64,000 bases of DNA, taken from the NCBI RefSeq assembly GCF_001269905.1, contig NZ_LHVK01000031.1, positions 1-64,000 on the forward strand, given 5' to 3'. This DNA is from Pseudomonas corrugata (GTDB lineage Bacteria > Pseudomonadota > Gammaproteobacteria > Pseudomonadales > Pseudomonadaceae). This document shows, in pieces, positions 11,844-20,701 of the stretch. Each line of letters begins with the position of its first letter. The stretch's first letter is position 1. A model generated the notes under the pieces. The model ran no database searches and was not told the DNA's origin. It was given only the letters and a program-made list of their open reading frames with translations. The position numbers and the translations under genes are program-made.

Positions 11844-13090
11844 GCCTGCCAGTTTCGCGTATCCGTCCCACTCTGGGCTCGGTCATCGGTCGCGGCCATC
11901 TGATCGTTGCGCTGGTGGCGGTGACCATGGCCAGTGTCTCCCTGACTTTGCTCGGAGTACTTGCGTTACGGGTTTACGCCGACCATAACCTGCACCTGAT
12001 TGCACGGTCGATCAACTACACCGTGGAGGCGGCCGTGGTGTTCGATGACTCGGTGGCAGCCACCGAGGCGCTGGCATTGATTGCCAGCACCGAGGAGGTC
12101 GCCGATGCCCGGGTATTCAATGAGCATGGCCGTCTGTTGGCGCATTGGCAGCGACCGGAAACCGGTCTGTTGTCGGAGCTGGAGATGCATATCGCCAAGG
12201 CCTTCCTGGAGAAACCCATCAGCGTGCCGATTCTTCATCAAGGGCATGCCATTGGCAGTGTCCACTTGGCGGGGCATGGCGGCAGCCTGTTGCGCTTTCT
12301 GCTCAGCGGGCTGGCAGGGATCATCGTGTGCACGGCGGTGAGTGCCTGGGTGGCGTTGTATCTGGCCCGGCGCCAACTGCAGGCGATCACCGGCCCCCTG
12401 CGTAGCCTGGCGGACGTGGCCCACGCGGCACGCAGCGAGCGAGCCCTGGATCGGCGGGTGCCGCCGGCTGCCATTGCCGAACTGGATAACCTGGGCAACG
12501 ACTTCAACGCGCTGCTCGCCGAACTCGAATCCTGGCAGACCCACCTGCAGAGCGAGAACGAAACCCTGGCGCATCAGGCCAGCCACGACAGCCTGACCGG
12601 ATTGCCGAACCGGGCATTTTTCGAAGGCCGGCTGATTCGTGCCTTGCGCAATGCAAGCAAACTCGACGAGCAGGTAGCGGTGTTGTACCTGGACAGTGAT
12701 CGGTTCAAGGGCATCAATGACAATTTCGGTCACGCTGCCGGCGATGCCGTGCTGACAGCCGTGGCGACCCGGGTCCGTGCCCAGCTTCGTGAGGATGATC
12801 TGGTGGCGCGCCTTGGCGGCGACGAGTTCGCGGTGCTGCTTGCGCCGTTGTACCAGATCGAGGATGCCGAGCGGATCGCTGAGAAGATCATCGCCAGTAT
12901 GGAGGTCCCGATTCAATTGCCCGGTAATGCTTCGGTGCTGACCTCACTGAGTGTCGGCATTGCGGTTTACCCCGATCATGGCGCCACTCCCGGCGCTTTG
13001 CTGCATGCCGCCGACGCAGCGATGTACCAGGCCAAGCGCCTTGCCCGAGGCGGTCAACATTCGACGGGGACGGAGCGCCCCGTTGCTTAA
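11840..13090 (+). CDS. yfiN: YfiN (TpbB) membrane diguanylate cyclase
   Basis: YfiN is an inner-membrane diguanylate cyclase that makes c-di-GMP when released from YfiR. The 416-residue product shows a transmembrane helix (about 22-45), a periplasmic sensor segment (about 46-150), a second helix (about 151-176), a HAMP-like linker, and a GGDEF domain from about residue 245. The catalytic signature GGDEF is intact at 326-330. An RxxD motif (R317, D320) lies five residues upstream, in the classical I-site position. It is translationally coupled to yfiR and followed by yfiB. Confidence 0.93.
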   Translation: MSLPVSRIRPTLGSVIGRGHLIVALVAVTMASVSLTLLGVLALRVYADHNLHLIARSINYTVEAAVVFDDSVAATEALALIASTEEVADARVFNEHGRLLAHWQRPETGLLSELEMHIAKAFLEKPISVPILHQGHAIGSVHLAGHGGSLLRFLLSGLAGIIVCTAVSAWVALYLARRQLQAITGPLRSLADVAHAARSERALDRRVPPAAIAELDNLGNDFNALLAELESWQTHLQSENETLAHQASHDSLTGLPNRAFFEGRLIRALRNASKLDEQVAVLYLDSDRFKGINDNFGHAAGDAVLTAVATRVRAQLREDDLVARLGGDEFAVLLAPLYQIEDAERIAEKIIASMEVPIQLPGNASVLTSLSVGIAVYPDHGATPGALLHAADAAMYQAKRLARGGQHSTGTERPVA

Positions 13091-13111
13091 CTTCAAATCA
13101 GGAGCTGACGC

Positions 13112-13615
13112 GTGCGTTCATACCCTCAATCTGTCCTGCAAATATTCATTTCATTTCTGTTCATGGCCGTCCTGGCCCTGAGCGGTTGCCAGACTGCCCC
13201 GCCAAAAGGCCTTACGCCTGCGCAGATTGCCGTGCTCAAGCAGCAAGGGTTCAAACTGACCGAAGAGGGTTGGGCGTTCGGCCTTTCGGGTAAAGTACTG
13301 TTTGGCAGCGACGTGGAAAGTCTGAATGAAGCCAGCACCGAGATCGTCGAGCGAATCGGCAAGGCGCTGCTCAGCGCCGGTATTGAACGGGTGCGTGTCG
13401 ATGGCCATGCCGACGCATCGGGTTCCCAGGCCTATAACGATCAACTGTCGATACGTCGGGCCAATAGCGTGAGCAAGGTGCTGATTGGCGTTGGCATGCG
13501 CGAAGAAAACGTTCAGTCCCGCGGCTTGGGCAGCAGCAGACCGGTCGCATCCAACGACACGGTCGAAGGCCGGACGGAGAACCGTCGCGTGGCCATCGTG
13601 GTGATTGCCGACTAA
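13112..13615 (+). CDS. yfiB: YfiB, OmpA-like outer-membrane lipoprotein
   Basis: YfiB is an outer-membrane, peptidoglycan-binding lipoprotein that sequesters YfiR and so activates YfiN. The 167-residue product has a lipoprotein signal with lipobox LSGC (lipidated C26) and a C-terminal OmpA domain. The peptidoglycan-binding block is visible as VDGHADASGSQAYNDQLS and RRANSV. The start is GTG at 13112 with GGAG ten bases upstream; no nearer ATG keeps the signal peptide. The last gene of yfiRNB, its stop overlaps by four bases the stop of the convergent LysR gene. Confidence 0.91.
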   Translation: MRSYPQSVLQIFISFLFMAVLALSGCQTAPPKGLTPAQIAVLKQQGFKLTEEGWAFGLSGKVLFGSDVESLNEASTEIVERIGKALLSAGIERVRVDGHADASGSQAYNDQLSIRRANSVSKVLIGVGMREENVQSRGLGSSRPVASNDTVEGRTENRRVAIVVIAD

Positions 13616-14559
13616 TCGGCAAACACCATCTCCCGGCTGTCACCCATCAGTAGTGGCTGATTCTGTTCGGTCACCTCTCTGATGTAATCCCACAACAGCG
13701 TAATCCGCTTGAGCTTGCGCAGATCCTCCCGGCAGTACATCCAGAACTGCCGGGTGATGGTGATGTCCTCCGGCAGCACCGGCAGCAACCGTGGATCCTG
13801 GGCGGCGAGAAAGCACGGCAGAATCGCCAGCGAGCGCCCTTGCTGCGCCGCCACGAATTGCGCGATCACGCTGGTGCTGCGCAGATGGGCGCTGGCGTCG
13901 GGCAGCACGTTTGCCAGGTAGAGCAACTCCGAACTGAACGCCAGGTCATCCACATAGCTGATGAATGAATGCTTTCGCAGGTCGGCCGGACGGTGAATGG
14001 GCGGATGGCTGTCCAGGTAGGGCTGGGTGGCGTAAAGCTGCAACCGGTAGTCACACAGTTTGCAGCATACGTAAGGACCATGTTCGGGGCGTTCCAGGGC
14101 AATAACGATGTCGGCCTCGCGCTTGGAGAGGCTGATGAAGTGCGGCAGCGGCAGGATGTCCACCGAGATGGCTGGATAGGCATCGACGAAGTGACTCAGT
14201 TGCGGCGTGATGAAGTAGCTGCCGAAGCCCTCCGTACAGCCCATGCGCACATGACCGGACAGCGCGACGCCCGATCCTGACACCTGTTCGCAGGCCATAT
14301 GCAGGGTGCTTTCGATCGATTCGGCATAGCTCAACAGGCGTTGGCCTTCGGCGGTCAGCACAAAGCCGTTGGTCCGGGATTTCTCGAACAATAGTGTTCC
14401 CAATGAAGCTTCCAGCGAGCCGATGCGTCGCGACACCGTGGTGTAGTCGACGCCGAGGCGCTTGGCCGCCGTGCTGGCCTTGCGGGTGCGGGCCACTTCC
14501 AGGAAGAACTTGAGGTCGTCCCAGTTCAGCGAACCGAGGGAGGTGATGTTTTTTTGCAT
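13612..14559 (-). CDS. LysR-family regulator, likely controlling mmsAB
   Basis: This is a LysR-type transcription factor of 315 residues: an N-terminal winged helix-turn-helix (WDDLKFFLEVARTRKAS..TVSRRIGSLE) and a periplasmic-binding-protein-like effector domain. It is divergent from mmsA with about 140 bases between the starts, a classical arrangement for a LysR gene and its target, so control of valine catabolism is inferred. I use the ATG at 14559 because it places the DNA-binding helix near the N-terminus as in the family. A GTG at 14601 has a better Shine-Dalgarno (GGAG) and would add 14 residues. In P. aeruginosa the mms regulator is AraC-type, so this is a different regulator. Confidence 0.85.
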   Translation of the reverse strand: MQKNITSLGSLNWDDLKFFLEVARTRKASTAAKRLGVDYTTVSRRIGSLEASLGTLLFEKSRTNGFVLTAEGQRLLSYAESIESTLHMACEQVSGSGVALSGHVRMGCTEGFGSYFITPQLSHFVDAYPAISVDILPLPHFISLSKREADIVIALERPEHGPYVCCKLCDYRLQLYATQPYLDSHPPIHRPADLRKHSFISYVDDLAFSSELLYLANVLPDASAHLRSTSVIAQFVAAQQGRSLAILPCFLAAQDPRLLPVLPEDITITRQFWMYCREDLRKLKRITLLWDYIREVTEQNQPLLMGDSREMVFAD

Positions 14560-14697
14560 GATGGACCGGTTTATATGTGCGTTCTTATTAGAAGTTTGCA
14601 CATCTATACTCCAAAAATCGTCTCATCACCAAGGTGTCTTTGCGCCTTGGTTTCTGCTGAATCAACGCACTCTATAAGAACAATCCCGGAGGCCAGC

Positions 14698-16224
14698 ATG
14701 AACGTTTCCCTCACGTCCAGTGATACCACCCTGCAGACCGTCAAGCTGTTGATCGACGGCGAATGGGTCGAATCCCGTTCCAGCGAATGGCACGACATCG
14801 TCAACCCGGCCACCCAGCAAGTGCTGGCGAAAGTCCCGTTTGCCACCGCATCGGAAGTCGATGCCGCCATTGCTGCTGCCCAGCGTGCCTTCCAGACCTG
14901 GAAGCTGACGCCCATCGGTGCGCGGATGCGCATCATGCTCAAGCTCCAGGCGTTGATCCGCGAACATTCCAAACGCATTGCCGCCGTCCTCAGCGCCGAG
15001 CAGGGCAAGACCCTCGCGGACGCCGAAGGCGATATTTTCCGTGGCCTGGAAGTGGTCGAGCACGCCTGCTCCATCGGCACCTTGCAGATGGGCGAGTTTG
15101 CCGAGAACGTCGCCGGTGGCGTTGACACCTATACGCTGCGCCAGCCGATCGGTGTCTGTGCGGGCATCACCCCGTTCAACTTTCCAGCGATGATTCCGCT
15201 GTGGATGTTTCCGATGGCCATCGCCTGCGGCAACACCTTCGTCCTGAAACCATCGGAACAGGATCCGCTGTCGACCATGTTGCTGGTTGAGCTGGCGGTT
15301 GAAGCCGGTGTGCCGGCAGGCGTGCTCAACGTGGTGCATGGCGGCAAGGACGTGGTGGATGCACTCTGCACTCACAAGGACATCAAGGGGGTTTCGTTTG
15401 TCGGTTCGACGGCGGTCGGCACCCACGTGTATGACCTGGCGGGGCGTCACGGCAAGCGCGTGCAGTCGATGATGGGCGCCAAGAACCACGCGGTGGTGCT
15501 GCCTGATGCCAACCGCGAGCAAACCCTCAATGCCCTGGTGGGGGCCGGCTTCGGCGCGGCGGGCCAGCGTTGCATGGCGACCTCCGTGGTGGTGATGGTG
15601 GGCGCGGCCAGGCAATGGCTGCCGGAGCTGAAAGCGCTGGCGCAGAAACTCAAGGTCAACGCCGGGAGTGAGCCGGGCACGGACATCGGCCCGGTGATTT
15701 CCAAGCGGGCCAAGGCACGGATCCTCGAACTGATCGAGAGCGGCGTGCAGCAGGGGGCGAAGCTGGAACTCGATGGCCGTGGTGTCAGCGTGCCAGGTTT
15801 CGAACAGGGTAACTTTGTCGGGCCGACCCTGTTTTCCGGCGTGACCACCGACATGCGTATCTATACCGAAGAGATTTTCGGGCCGGTGCTGGTGGTGCTG
15901 GAAGTCGACACCCTCGACGAGGCGATTGCCCTGGTCAATGCCAATCCGTTCGGCAACGGCACAGGCCTGTTCACCCAGAGCGGCGCGGCGGCACGCAAGT
16001 TCCAGAGTGAAATCGACGTCGGTCAGGTGGGGATCAACATCCCGATTCCAGTGCCGGTTCCGTTTTTCAGCTTCACCGGCTCCCGTGGTTCGAAACTCGG
16101 TGACCTTGGCCCATACGGCAAACAGGTGGTGCAGTTCTACACTCAGACCAAGACCGTTACCGCACGCTGGTTCGATGATGACAGCGTCAACGACGGTGTG
16201 AACACCACCATCAACCTGCGCTAA
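14698..16224 (+). CDS. mmsA: Methylmalonate-semialdehyde dehydrogenase (CoA-acylating), MmsA
   Basis: MmsA converts methylmalonate semialdehyde to propionyl-CoA, and malonate semialdehyde to acetyl-CoA, at the end of valine degradation, using NAD and CoA. The 508-residue product is a full aldehyde dehydrogenase: PFNFPAMIPLWMFP near residue 160, the cofactor loop VGSTAVG, the catalytic cysteine C292 in GQRCMATS, and EEIFGPVL toward the C-terminus. The ATG at 14698 has GGAGG seven bases upstream. Longer in-frame extensions run into the regulator's promoter region and are rejected. mmsB follows after 10 bases, so the two genes form an operon. Confidence 0.95.
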   Translation: MNVSLTSSDTTLQTVKLLIDGEWVESRSSEWHDIVNPATQQVLAKVPFATASEVDAAIAAAQRAFQTWKLTPIGARMRIMLKLQALIREHSKRIAAVLSAEQGKTLADAEGDIFRGLEVVEHACSIGTLQMGEFAENVAGGVDTYTLRQPIGVCAGITPFNFPAMIPLWMFPMAIACGNTFVLKPSEQDPLSTMLLVELAVEAGVPAGVLNVVHGGKDVVDALCTHKDIKGVSFVGSTAVGTHVYDLAGRHGKRVQSMMGAKNHAVVLPDANREQTLNALVGAGFGAAGQRCMATSVVVMVGAARQWLPELKALAQKLKVNAGSEPGTDIGPVISKRAKARILELIESGVQQGAKLELDGRGVSVPGFEQGNFVGPTLFSGVTTDMRIYTEEIFGPVLVVLEVDTLDEAIALVNANPFGNGTGLFTQSGAAARKFQSEIDVGQVGINIPIPVPVPFFSFTGSRGSKLGDLGPYGKQVVQFYTQTKTVTARWFDDDSVNDGVNTTINLR

Positions 16225-16234
16225 GGAGTCGGAC

Positions 16235-17122
16235 ATGAACATCGCATTTATCGGTCTGGGCAACATGGGCGCGCCCATGGCGCGCAACCTGCTCAAGGCC
16301 GGCCACTCGCTGAACCTGTTCGACCTGAACCAGACCGTGCTGGCCGAACTCGCGGCATTGGGCGGCACTGTCAGCGCCTCGCCTCGCGATGCCGCCCAAG
16401 GCTCGGCGCTGGTGATCACCATGCTGCCGGCCGCCGCCCATGTGCGCAGTGTCTGGCTGGGTGACGACGGTGTGCTGGCCGGCATTGCCGCCGGTACACC
16501 AGCGGTCGATTGCAGCACCATCGACCCGCAGACCGCCCGCGACGTGGCCGCCGCTGCCGCCAGACAAGGCGTGGCGATGGCCGATGCGCCGGTCTCGGGT
16601 GGCACTGGCGGCGCGGCGGCCGGCACGTTGACCTTCATGGTCGGTGCCTCCGCCGAGCTGTTCGCCACCTTGCAACCGGTGTTGGCGCAGATGGGACGTA
16701 ACATCGTCCATTGCGGCGAAGTCGGCACCGGCCAGATCGCCAAGATTTGTAACAACCTGCTACTGGGAATATCGATGGTGGGCGTCAGCGAGGCCATGGC
16801 CCTGGGTGATGCCTTGGGGATCGACACCCAGGTGCTGGCCGGCATCATTAACAGTTCCACGGGGCGTTGCTGGAGTTCGGATACGTACAACCCATGGCCG
16901 GGTGTGATCGAAACGGCGCCGTCCTCCCGTGGCTACACCGGAGGTTTCGGTGCCGACCTGATGCTCAAGGACCTGGGTCTGGCCACCGAAGCTGCAAGAC
17001 AGGTTCATCAGCCGGTGGTGCTGGGCGCGGTGGCGCAGCAGTTGTACCAGGCGATGAGCCAGAGGGGCGAGGGTGGCAAGGATTTCTCGGCCATCGTCAA
17101 CAGCTATCGCAAACCACAGTAA
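16235..17122 (+). CDS. mmsB: 3-hydroxyisobutyrate dehydrogenase, MmsB
   Basis: MmsB oxidises 3-hydroxyisobutyrate to methylmalonate semialdehyde with NAD, the step before MmsA. The 295-residue product has the Rossmann motif IGLGNMG at the N-terminus. It also has the substrate-binding segment DAPVSGGTGGAAAGTL and the family lysine K170 in GQIAKICNN. It follows mmsA by 10 bases with AAGGAG upstream of the start. The length is normal for the family. Confidence 0.95.
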   Translation: MNIAFIGLGNMGAPMARNLLKAGHSLNLFDLNQTVLAELAALGGTVSASPRDAAQGSALVITMLPAAAHVRSVWLGDDGVLAGIAAGTPAVDCSTIDPQTARDVAAAAARQGVAMADAPVSGGTGGAAAGTLTFMVGASAELFATLQPVLAQMGRNIVHCGEVGTGQIAKICNNLLLGISMVGVSEAMALGDALGIDTQVLAGIINSSTGRCWSSDTYNPWPGVIETAPSSRGYTGGFGADLMLKDLGLATEAARQVHQPVVLGAVAQQLYQAMSQRGEGGKDFSAIVNSYRKPQ

Positions 17123-17132
17123 GCGCGTGAGT

Positions 17133-17178
17133 GCAGCATTTGTGGCGAGGAAATGAGTTCCCTCGCCACAAATGCTGT
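17133..17178. terminator. Long inverted repeat after mmsB, probable terminator
   Basis: A perfect 17-bp stem (17134-17150 with 17161-17177, CAGCATTTGTGGCGAGG and its complement) encloses a 10-base loop. It begins 11 bases after the mmsB stop. No strong T-tract follows, only GGGTTTATTG, so it may be a transcript-stabilising hairpin or a REP-derived element instead of a classical terminator. Confidence 0.6.
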
Positions 17179-17295
17179 GCGGGTTTATTGAAGCTGTAAT
17201 AAACCCTGTTTAATGTGCAAGTGCCCTGGTTATTCCTGTGTTTCATACCCATGGAACTCTAGCGAATTAAGCCGGTTTATTGTGTTTATGGAGTG

Positions 17296-17324
17296 TTGAC
17301 AGAAATAAAGCATTGCACAATACT
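17296..17324 (+). promoter_or_regulatory. Sigma-70 type promoter of the six-gene operon
   Basis: TTGACA (17296-17301) is a perfect -35 box. A 17-base spacer leads to AATACT (17319-17324), which matches four of six positions of the -10 consensus. Transcription would start near 17331, giving a leader of about 35 bases before the ATG at 17366. The surrounding 17180-17340 stretch is clearly more AT-rich than the flanking genes. No operator was recognised. Confidence 0.65.
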
Positions 17325-17365
17325 CGGCGCTCAGGACGAGCGACACATATCAAGGAGCGATACCC

Positions 17366-18328
17366 ATGCCTTCGCAGGAAACATGCGTACTAATCTCTGC
17401 CGGCCTTAAAAAGTTGGCGTTGAATCAAGAGTGTCGAGACGCTTTCAATAAAGACGCGTTGTTCTTCAGGTTATTCGAGCGAGCTGCTCAGCGTTATATA
17501 GTCTCGTCGAGCCTGGAAGGCCTTCCCGGCAAGCTGCAACTGCTCTGCGACAAGGGTTACCGACTCGGTGTCGAATATGTCGGCGAAGAAAACCATGATC
17601 CGCGCGTCGTACAGTCTTTTGTCGATGAATACCTGACGTCCATTCAGGCTTTCGCTAAGGCCGGATTAACTCCCCAGTTAGGTTTCGATTTAAGTGCAGT
17701 AGGGATGCTGATATCCCAGGAAACTGCTTATCGCAACGCCACCGCCATCTTGTCCGCCGCAGCGGAACATAATATTCCCGTGATGATCAGCATGGAGCAC
17801 TCTTCGGCGGTCGATAAGATCCTCGAAGTGTATTCCAAGTTGGCCCCCGATCATTCCAATATCGGCCTCACCGTGCAGGCACACTTGCATAGAACCGTGA
17901 ATGATTTACCCGCCCTCATCCGTTATGGCCGCAAGATCAGGCTGGTTAAGGGCGTTTATAACGAAGCACCCGAAGTTGCCCTTCCCCGGGGCGCTGAACT
18001 TGATGAGCGTTATTTGAACCTGCTGGCCGATATCCTCGACGCCGGGGTTCCGGTCAGTTGCGCAACGCAAGATCCCAACCTGATCAAGCGCCTCTTCGAG
18101 GAGGGCTTCCACACCCGCATCGAGGAGCTGGAAATGCTCCACGGCGTGCAACCCGAGGCGTTGCGCAAAGCCAGGGATGCAGGACTGGCCTGTCGTATCG
18201 CGGCGGTCTACGGCGATAGCTGGTATCTGCATTTCCTGCATCGCCTGGCGGAGTCGCCTGTCAATGTCCTCGAGGCCCTGGCCGACTTCTACGATCCTTC
18301 TCGCATTGTCTTTGGCGCAGGTTATTAA
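17366..18328 (+). CDS. Proline dehydrogenase-like flavoenzyme (first gene of biosynthetic operon)
   Basis: The 320-residue product is a monofunctional proline dehydrogenase-type TIM barrel, which would oxidise proline or a related cyclic amino acid with FAD. Family signatures are RLVKGVYNE (192-200), the EMLHG block (256-260) and YGDSWYLHF (282-290). At the site where characterised enzymes have two adjacent arginines that hold the substrate carboxylate, this protein has HR (H292, R293), so substrate preference may be altered. It has no P5C dehydrogenase partner and is not near putA; it is the lead gene of an operon with PLP and ATP-grasp enzymes. It reads as a biosynthetic use of the fold. 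The exact substrate is unknown. Confidence 0.8.
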   Translation: MPSQETCVLISAGLKKLALNQECRDAFNKDALFFRLFERAAQRYIVSSSLEGLPGKLQLLCDKGYRLGVEYVGEENHDPRVVQSFVDEYLTSIQAFAKAGLTPQLGFDLSAVGMLISQETAYRNATAILSAAAEHNIPVMISMEHSSAVDKILEVYSKLAPDHSNIGLTVQAHLHRTVNDLPALIRYGRKIRLVKGVYNEAPEVALPRGAELDERYLNLLADILDAGVPVSCATQDPNLIKRLFEEGFHTRIEELEMLHGVQPEALRKARDAGLACRIAAVYGDSWYLHFLHRLAESPVNVLEALADFYDPSRIVFGAGY

Positions 18329-18338
18329 CGGAGCATTT

Positions 18339-19400
18339 ATGTTTATCGATCTCAGAAGCGATACGGTAACCAAGCCAACGGAAGGCATGCGCAAGGCCAT
18401 TTATCAGGCTGAAGTGGGTGATGACTGCTTCGGTGAAGACCCGACTGTGCGTGCATTGGAAGAATACTGTGCGCAATATTTCCAGAAGGAAGCGGCGCTG
18501 TTTACTTCTGGCGGCACGTTGAGTAACCAGTTGGCTATCAAGGCCATGACGAACCCGGGCGACGAAATATTCCTGGACGCTTCCTACCATATCAATTTCT
18601 ATGAGTCCGCCTCGACCTCGGCTTTTTCCGGGGTCAATTTTTCGCTTTCAACCCATGACAGCGGGTTGTTCACGGTCAGTGACCTGGAAAAACTTCACGC
18701 CTCCAAATGCCGTTGGAGCCAGAATTACGCGCTGCCTCGGGTGGTGGTGATCGAGAACACGCTCGGGTGCAAAGGCGGCGCCATCTTTCCTTTGCAGCAA
18801 ATGAACGATGTCTTTGCCTATGCCCAGGATATCGGTGCCTACCGTTACCTGGATGGCGCGCGCATTCTCCATGCGTCCATCGCGTCCGGCATTGACGTGA
18901 CGTCGTATACCGACAACGCCGATCTCCTGTCGATGTGCCTGTCCAAGGGATTGGGCGCGCCGATCGGTTCGATCATGGTGGGGACCGGGGAACTGATACA
19001 GCGAGCCAAGAAGTACCGGAAATGGTTCGGCGGCGACTTGCATCAGGCCGGCATGATGGCGGCCGCCGGGCTTTACGCGATGCACAATCATGTCGAGCGC
19101 CTGGCCGAAGACCATGAGCATGCGGCGCTGCTGCACCAACTGCTCAACGACATCGACGAAGCGCCCGCTCGCTATAAGGGCACCAACATGGTCACCCTGG
19201 ATATTGCCTCGCTGGAAATCCCGCCGGTGCAGTTCGCGGGCTACCTGCGCAAGCAAGGCGTAGGTGGGCTGCCTTATAACGCCAGGGAAATGCGCTTCAT
19301 GCCGCATATCAACATTACCCGCGACGATATCCACAAAGCCGCCGGTATCATCAAGGACGCCGTCCGTGCGCTCAGCCAGGCCGGGGAGACGATCAAGTGA
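18339..19400 (+). CDS. Threonine aldolase-like PLP enzyme
   Basis: The 353-residue product belongs to the fold-type I beta-eliminating lyase/threonine aldolase family, which cleaves or, in reverse, forms beta-hydroxy amino acids from glycine and an aldehyde. The N-terminus IDLRSDTVTKPTEGMRKA is diagnostic. The PLP lysine is K203 in CLSKGLGAPIGS. H84 (SYHINFYES) corresponds to the ring-stacking histidine, and YLDGARILHAS carries the PLP-binding aspartate. The ATG at 18339 lies 10 bases after the previous stop, with CGGAG upstream; an earlier in-frame start lies within the preceding gene. In this operon it may build or break a beta-hydroxy amino acid. The stop overlaps the next gene (GTGA). Confidence 0.85.
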   Translation: MFIDLRSDTVTKPTEGMRKAIYQAEVGDDCFGEDPTVRALEEYCAQYFQKEAALFTSGGTLSNQLAIKAMTNPGDEIFLDASYHINFYESASTSAFSGVNFSLSTHDSGLFTVSDLEKLHASKCRWSQNYALPRVVVIENTLGCKGGAIFPLQQMNDVFAYAQDIGAYRYLDGARILHASIASGIDVTSYTDNADLLSMCLSKGLGAPIGSIMVGTGELIQRAKKYRKWFGGDLHQAGMMAAAGLYAMHNHVERLAEDHEHAALLHQLLNDIDEAPARYKGTNMVTLDIASLEIPPVQFAGYLRKQGVGGLPYNAREMRFMPHINITRDDIHKAAGIIKDAVRALSQAGETIK

Positions 19401-20701
19401 TCTACAAGAAAAATGTCGTCCTGATCGTCGATGCCTATTCGATCGGCAGCCTGATCGCGCCAGCATTCATCTCCCGTGGATTGGACTGCGTGCATCTGCG
19501 TTCGACCGCCAACGTCAACGAGTTCTACAAGCCCTGGTTTCGTCCCGCCGATTTTATCGAAGACATTCTCTACAGCTCGGATGCCGAGTTGCGCCAGGCC
19601 TTGTCCGACTATTCGGTCCAGTTCGTGCTGGCCGGCTGCGAGTTCGGGGTTGAGCTGGCCGCTCACCTGGCCGAGTTGTTCGACGTCACGCGCCGCAATG
19701 ATCCACGCCATGCCATTCGCTGGCGCGACAAGTTCGAAATGCATGAAGCGTTGCAGCAGGCCGGTGTACGGTCGATCAGGCATTTCAAATCGGGGTCGCT
19801 GGCGGCCATTCAGGAGTGGGTAAAAGAACACGCAATCCTGCCCGTGGTGTTGAAACCGATCAAGAGCGCCGGCTCCGACAATATCCATATCTGCACCCGT
19901 GAGAGCGAGGTCGAGGGGGCATTCGAGGCGATCAAGTCGAGCCGGAACCTTTTTCTCGAAAGCAACGACGAAGTGCTGGTTCAGCAGTACCTGGATAACT
20001 CGGACTTCAGGACGGAACTGTCGGCGAGCAAGTCCAGCGATGTGGATATCGAATATTGCGTCAACACCGTGAGTGTCGACGGCCAGCACTATGTCAGCGA
20101 GATCATCCGTGTCTATCGCACGCGGATTGGCGATTCGCCGGTGCATGACTACAACCAGTTGATGTGCCCGGTGGACAATGCCGATGTCTATGCTCGTCTG
20201 TCGCATTACATTTTTTCCGTACTTGACGCGCTCGGTATCCGGCAAGGGGTTGGTCACAGCGAGCTGATGATTGTCGATGATGAGCCGGTACTGCTTGAAA
20301 CCGCGGCACGCATGCCGGGTGGTATCGATCTGTCGGCTTATACCCGGGCCCTGGGGCATAACCAGTTGAGCCTGTGGATCGACTCTCTGATCAATCCCCA
20401 GGCATTTCTCGACTACCGCCAGCGGCCGAGAACCCGACTCTACTTCCATTCAAGCTGCGTGTTTCTGATCGCCCGGCAGGCCGGCCAGATCAAGCGGGCG
20501 CCTGAGCTGGCGCGATGGAAAGCGATCCCCGGGGTGCACAGCATCAAGATTCAGGATGAGGGCATGCTCAAGGAAACCGTTTCCCTGGAGAACTGCCCGG
20601 GCCACGTGTTCATCCTCGGTCATGATCGCGCCGCCATCCAGAAAAGCATCGAGTTGCTGCGTGAGGATGAGCCCGGCGTCTACAGGGCCATGCTGGCATG
20701 A
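19397..20701 (+). CDS. ATP-grasp ligase (probable L-amino-acid ligase)
   Basis: The 434-residue product is an ATP-grasp carboxylate-amine ligase of the kind that joins amino acids through an acyl-phosphate. Visible features are the ATP-binding strand VVLKPIKSAGSDNIHIC, the central VLVQQYLDNSDFRTE segment, and the C-terminal metal site in LLETAARMPGG. The layout resembles BacD-type dipeptide ligases and carnosine synthase-like proteins. It starts at GTG 19397 overlapping the aldolase stop and ends overlapping the MFS start (ATGA 20698-20701). The substrates are not predictable, but the neighbours suggest coupling of a non-proteinogenic amino acid. Confidence 0.82.
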   Translation: MIYKKNVVLIVDAYSIGSLIAPAFISRGLDCVHLRSTANVNEFYKPWFRPADFIEDILYSSDAELRQALSDYSVQFVLAGCEFGVELAAHLAELFDVTRRNDPRHAIRWRDKFEMHEALQQAGVRSIRHFKSGSLAAIQEWVKEHAILPVVLKPIKSAGSDNIHICTRESEVEGAFEAIKSSRNLFLESNDEVLVQQYLDNSDFRTELSASKSSDVDIEYCVNTVSVDGQHYVSEIIRVYRTRIGDSPVHDYNQLMCPVDNADVYARLSHYIFSVLDALGIRQGVGHSELMIVDDEPVLLETAARMPGGIDLSAYTRALGHNQLSLWIDSLINPQAFLDYRQRPRTRLYFHSSCVFLIARQAGQIKRAPELARWKAIPGVHSIKIQDEGMLKETVSLENCPGHVFILGHDRAAIQKSIELLREDEPGVYRAMLA

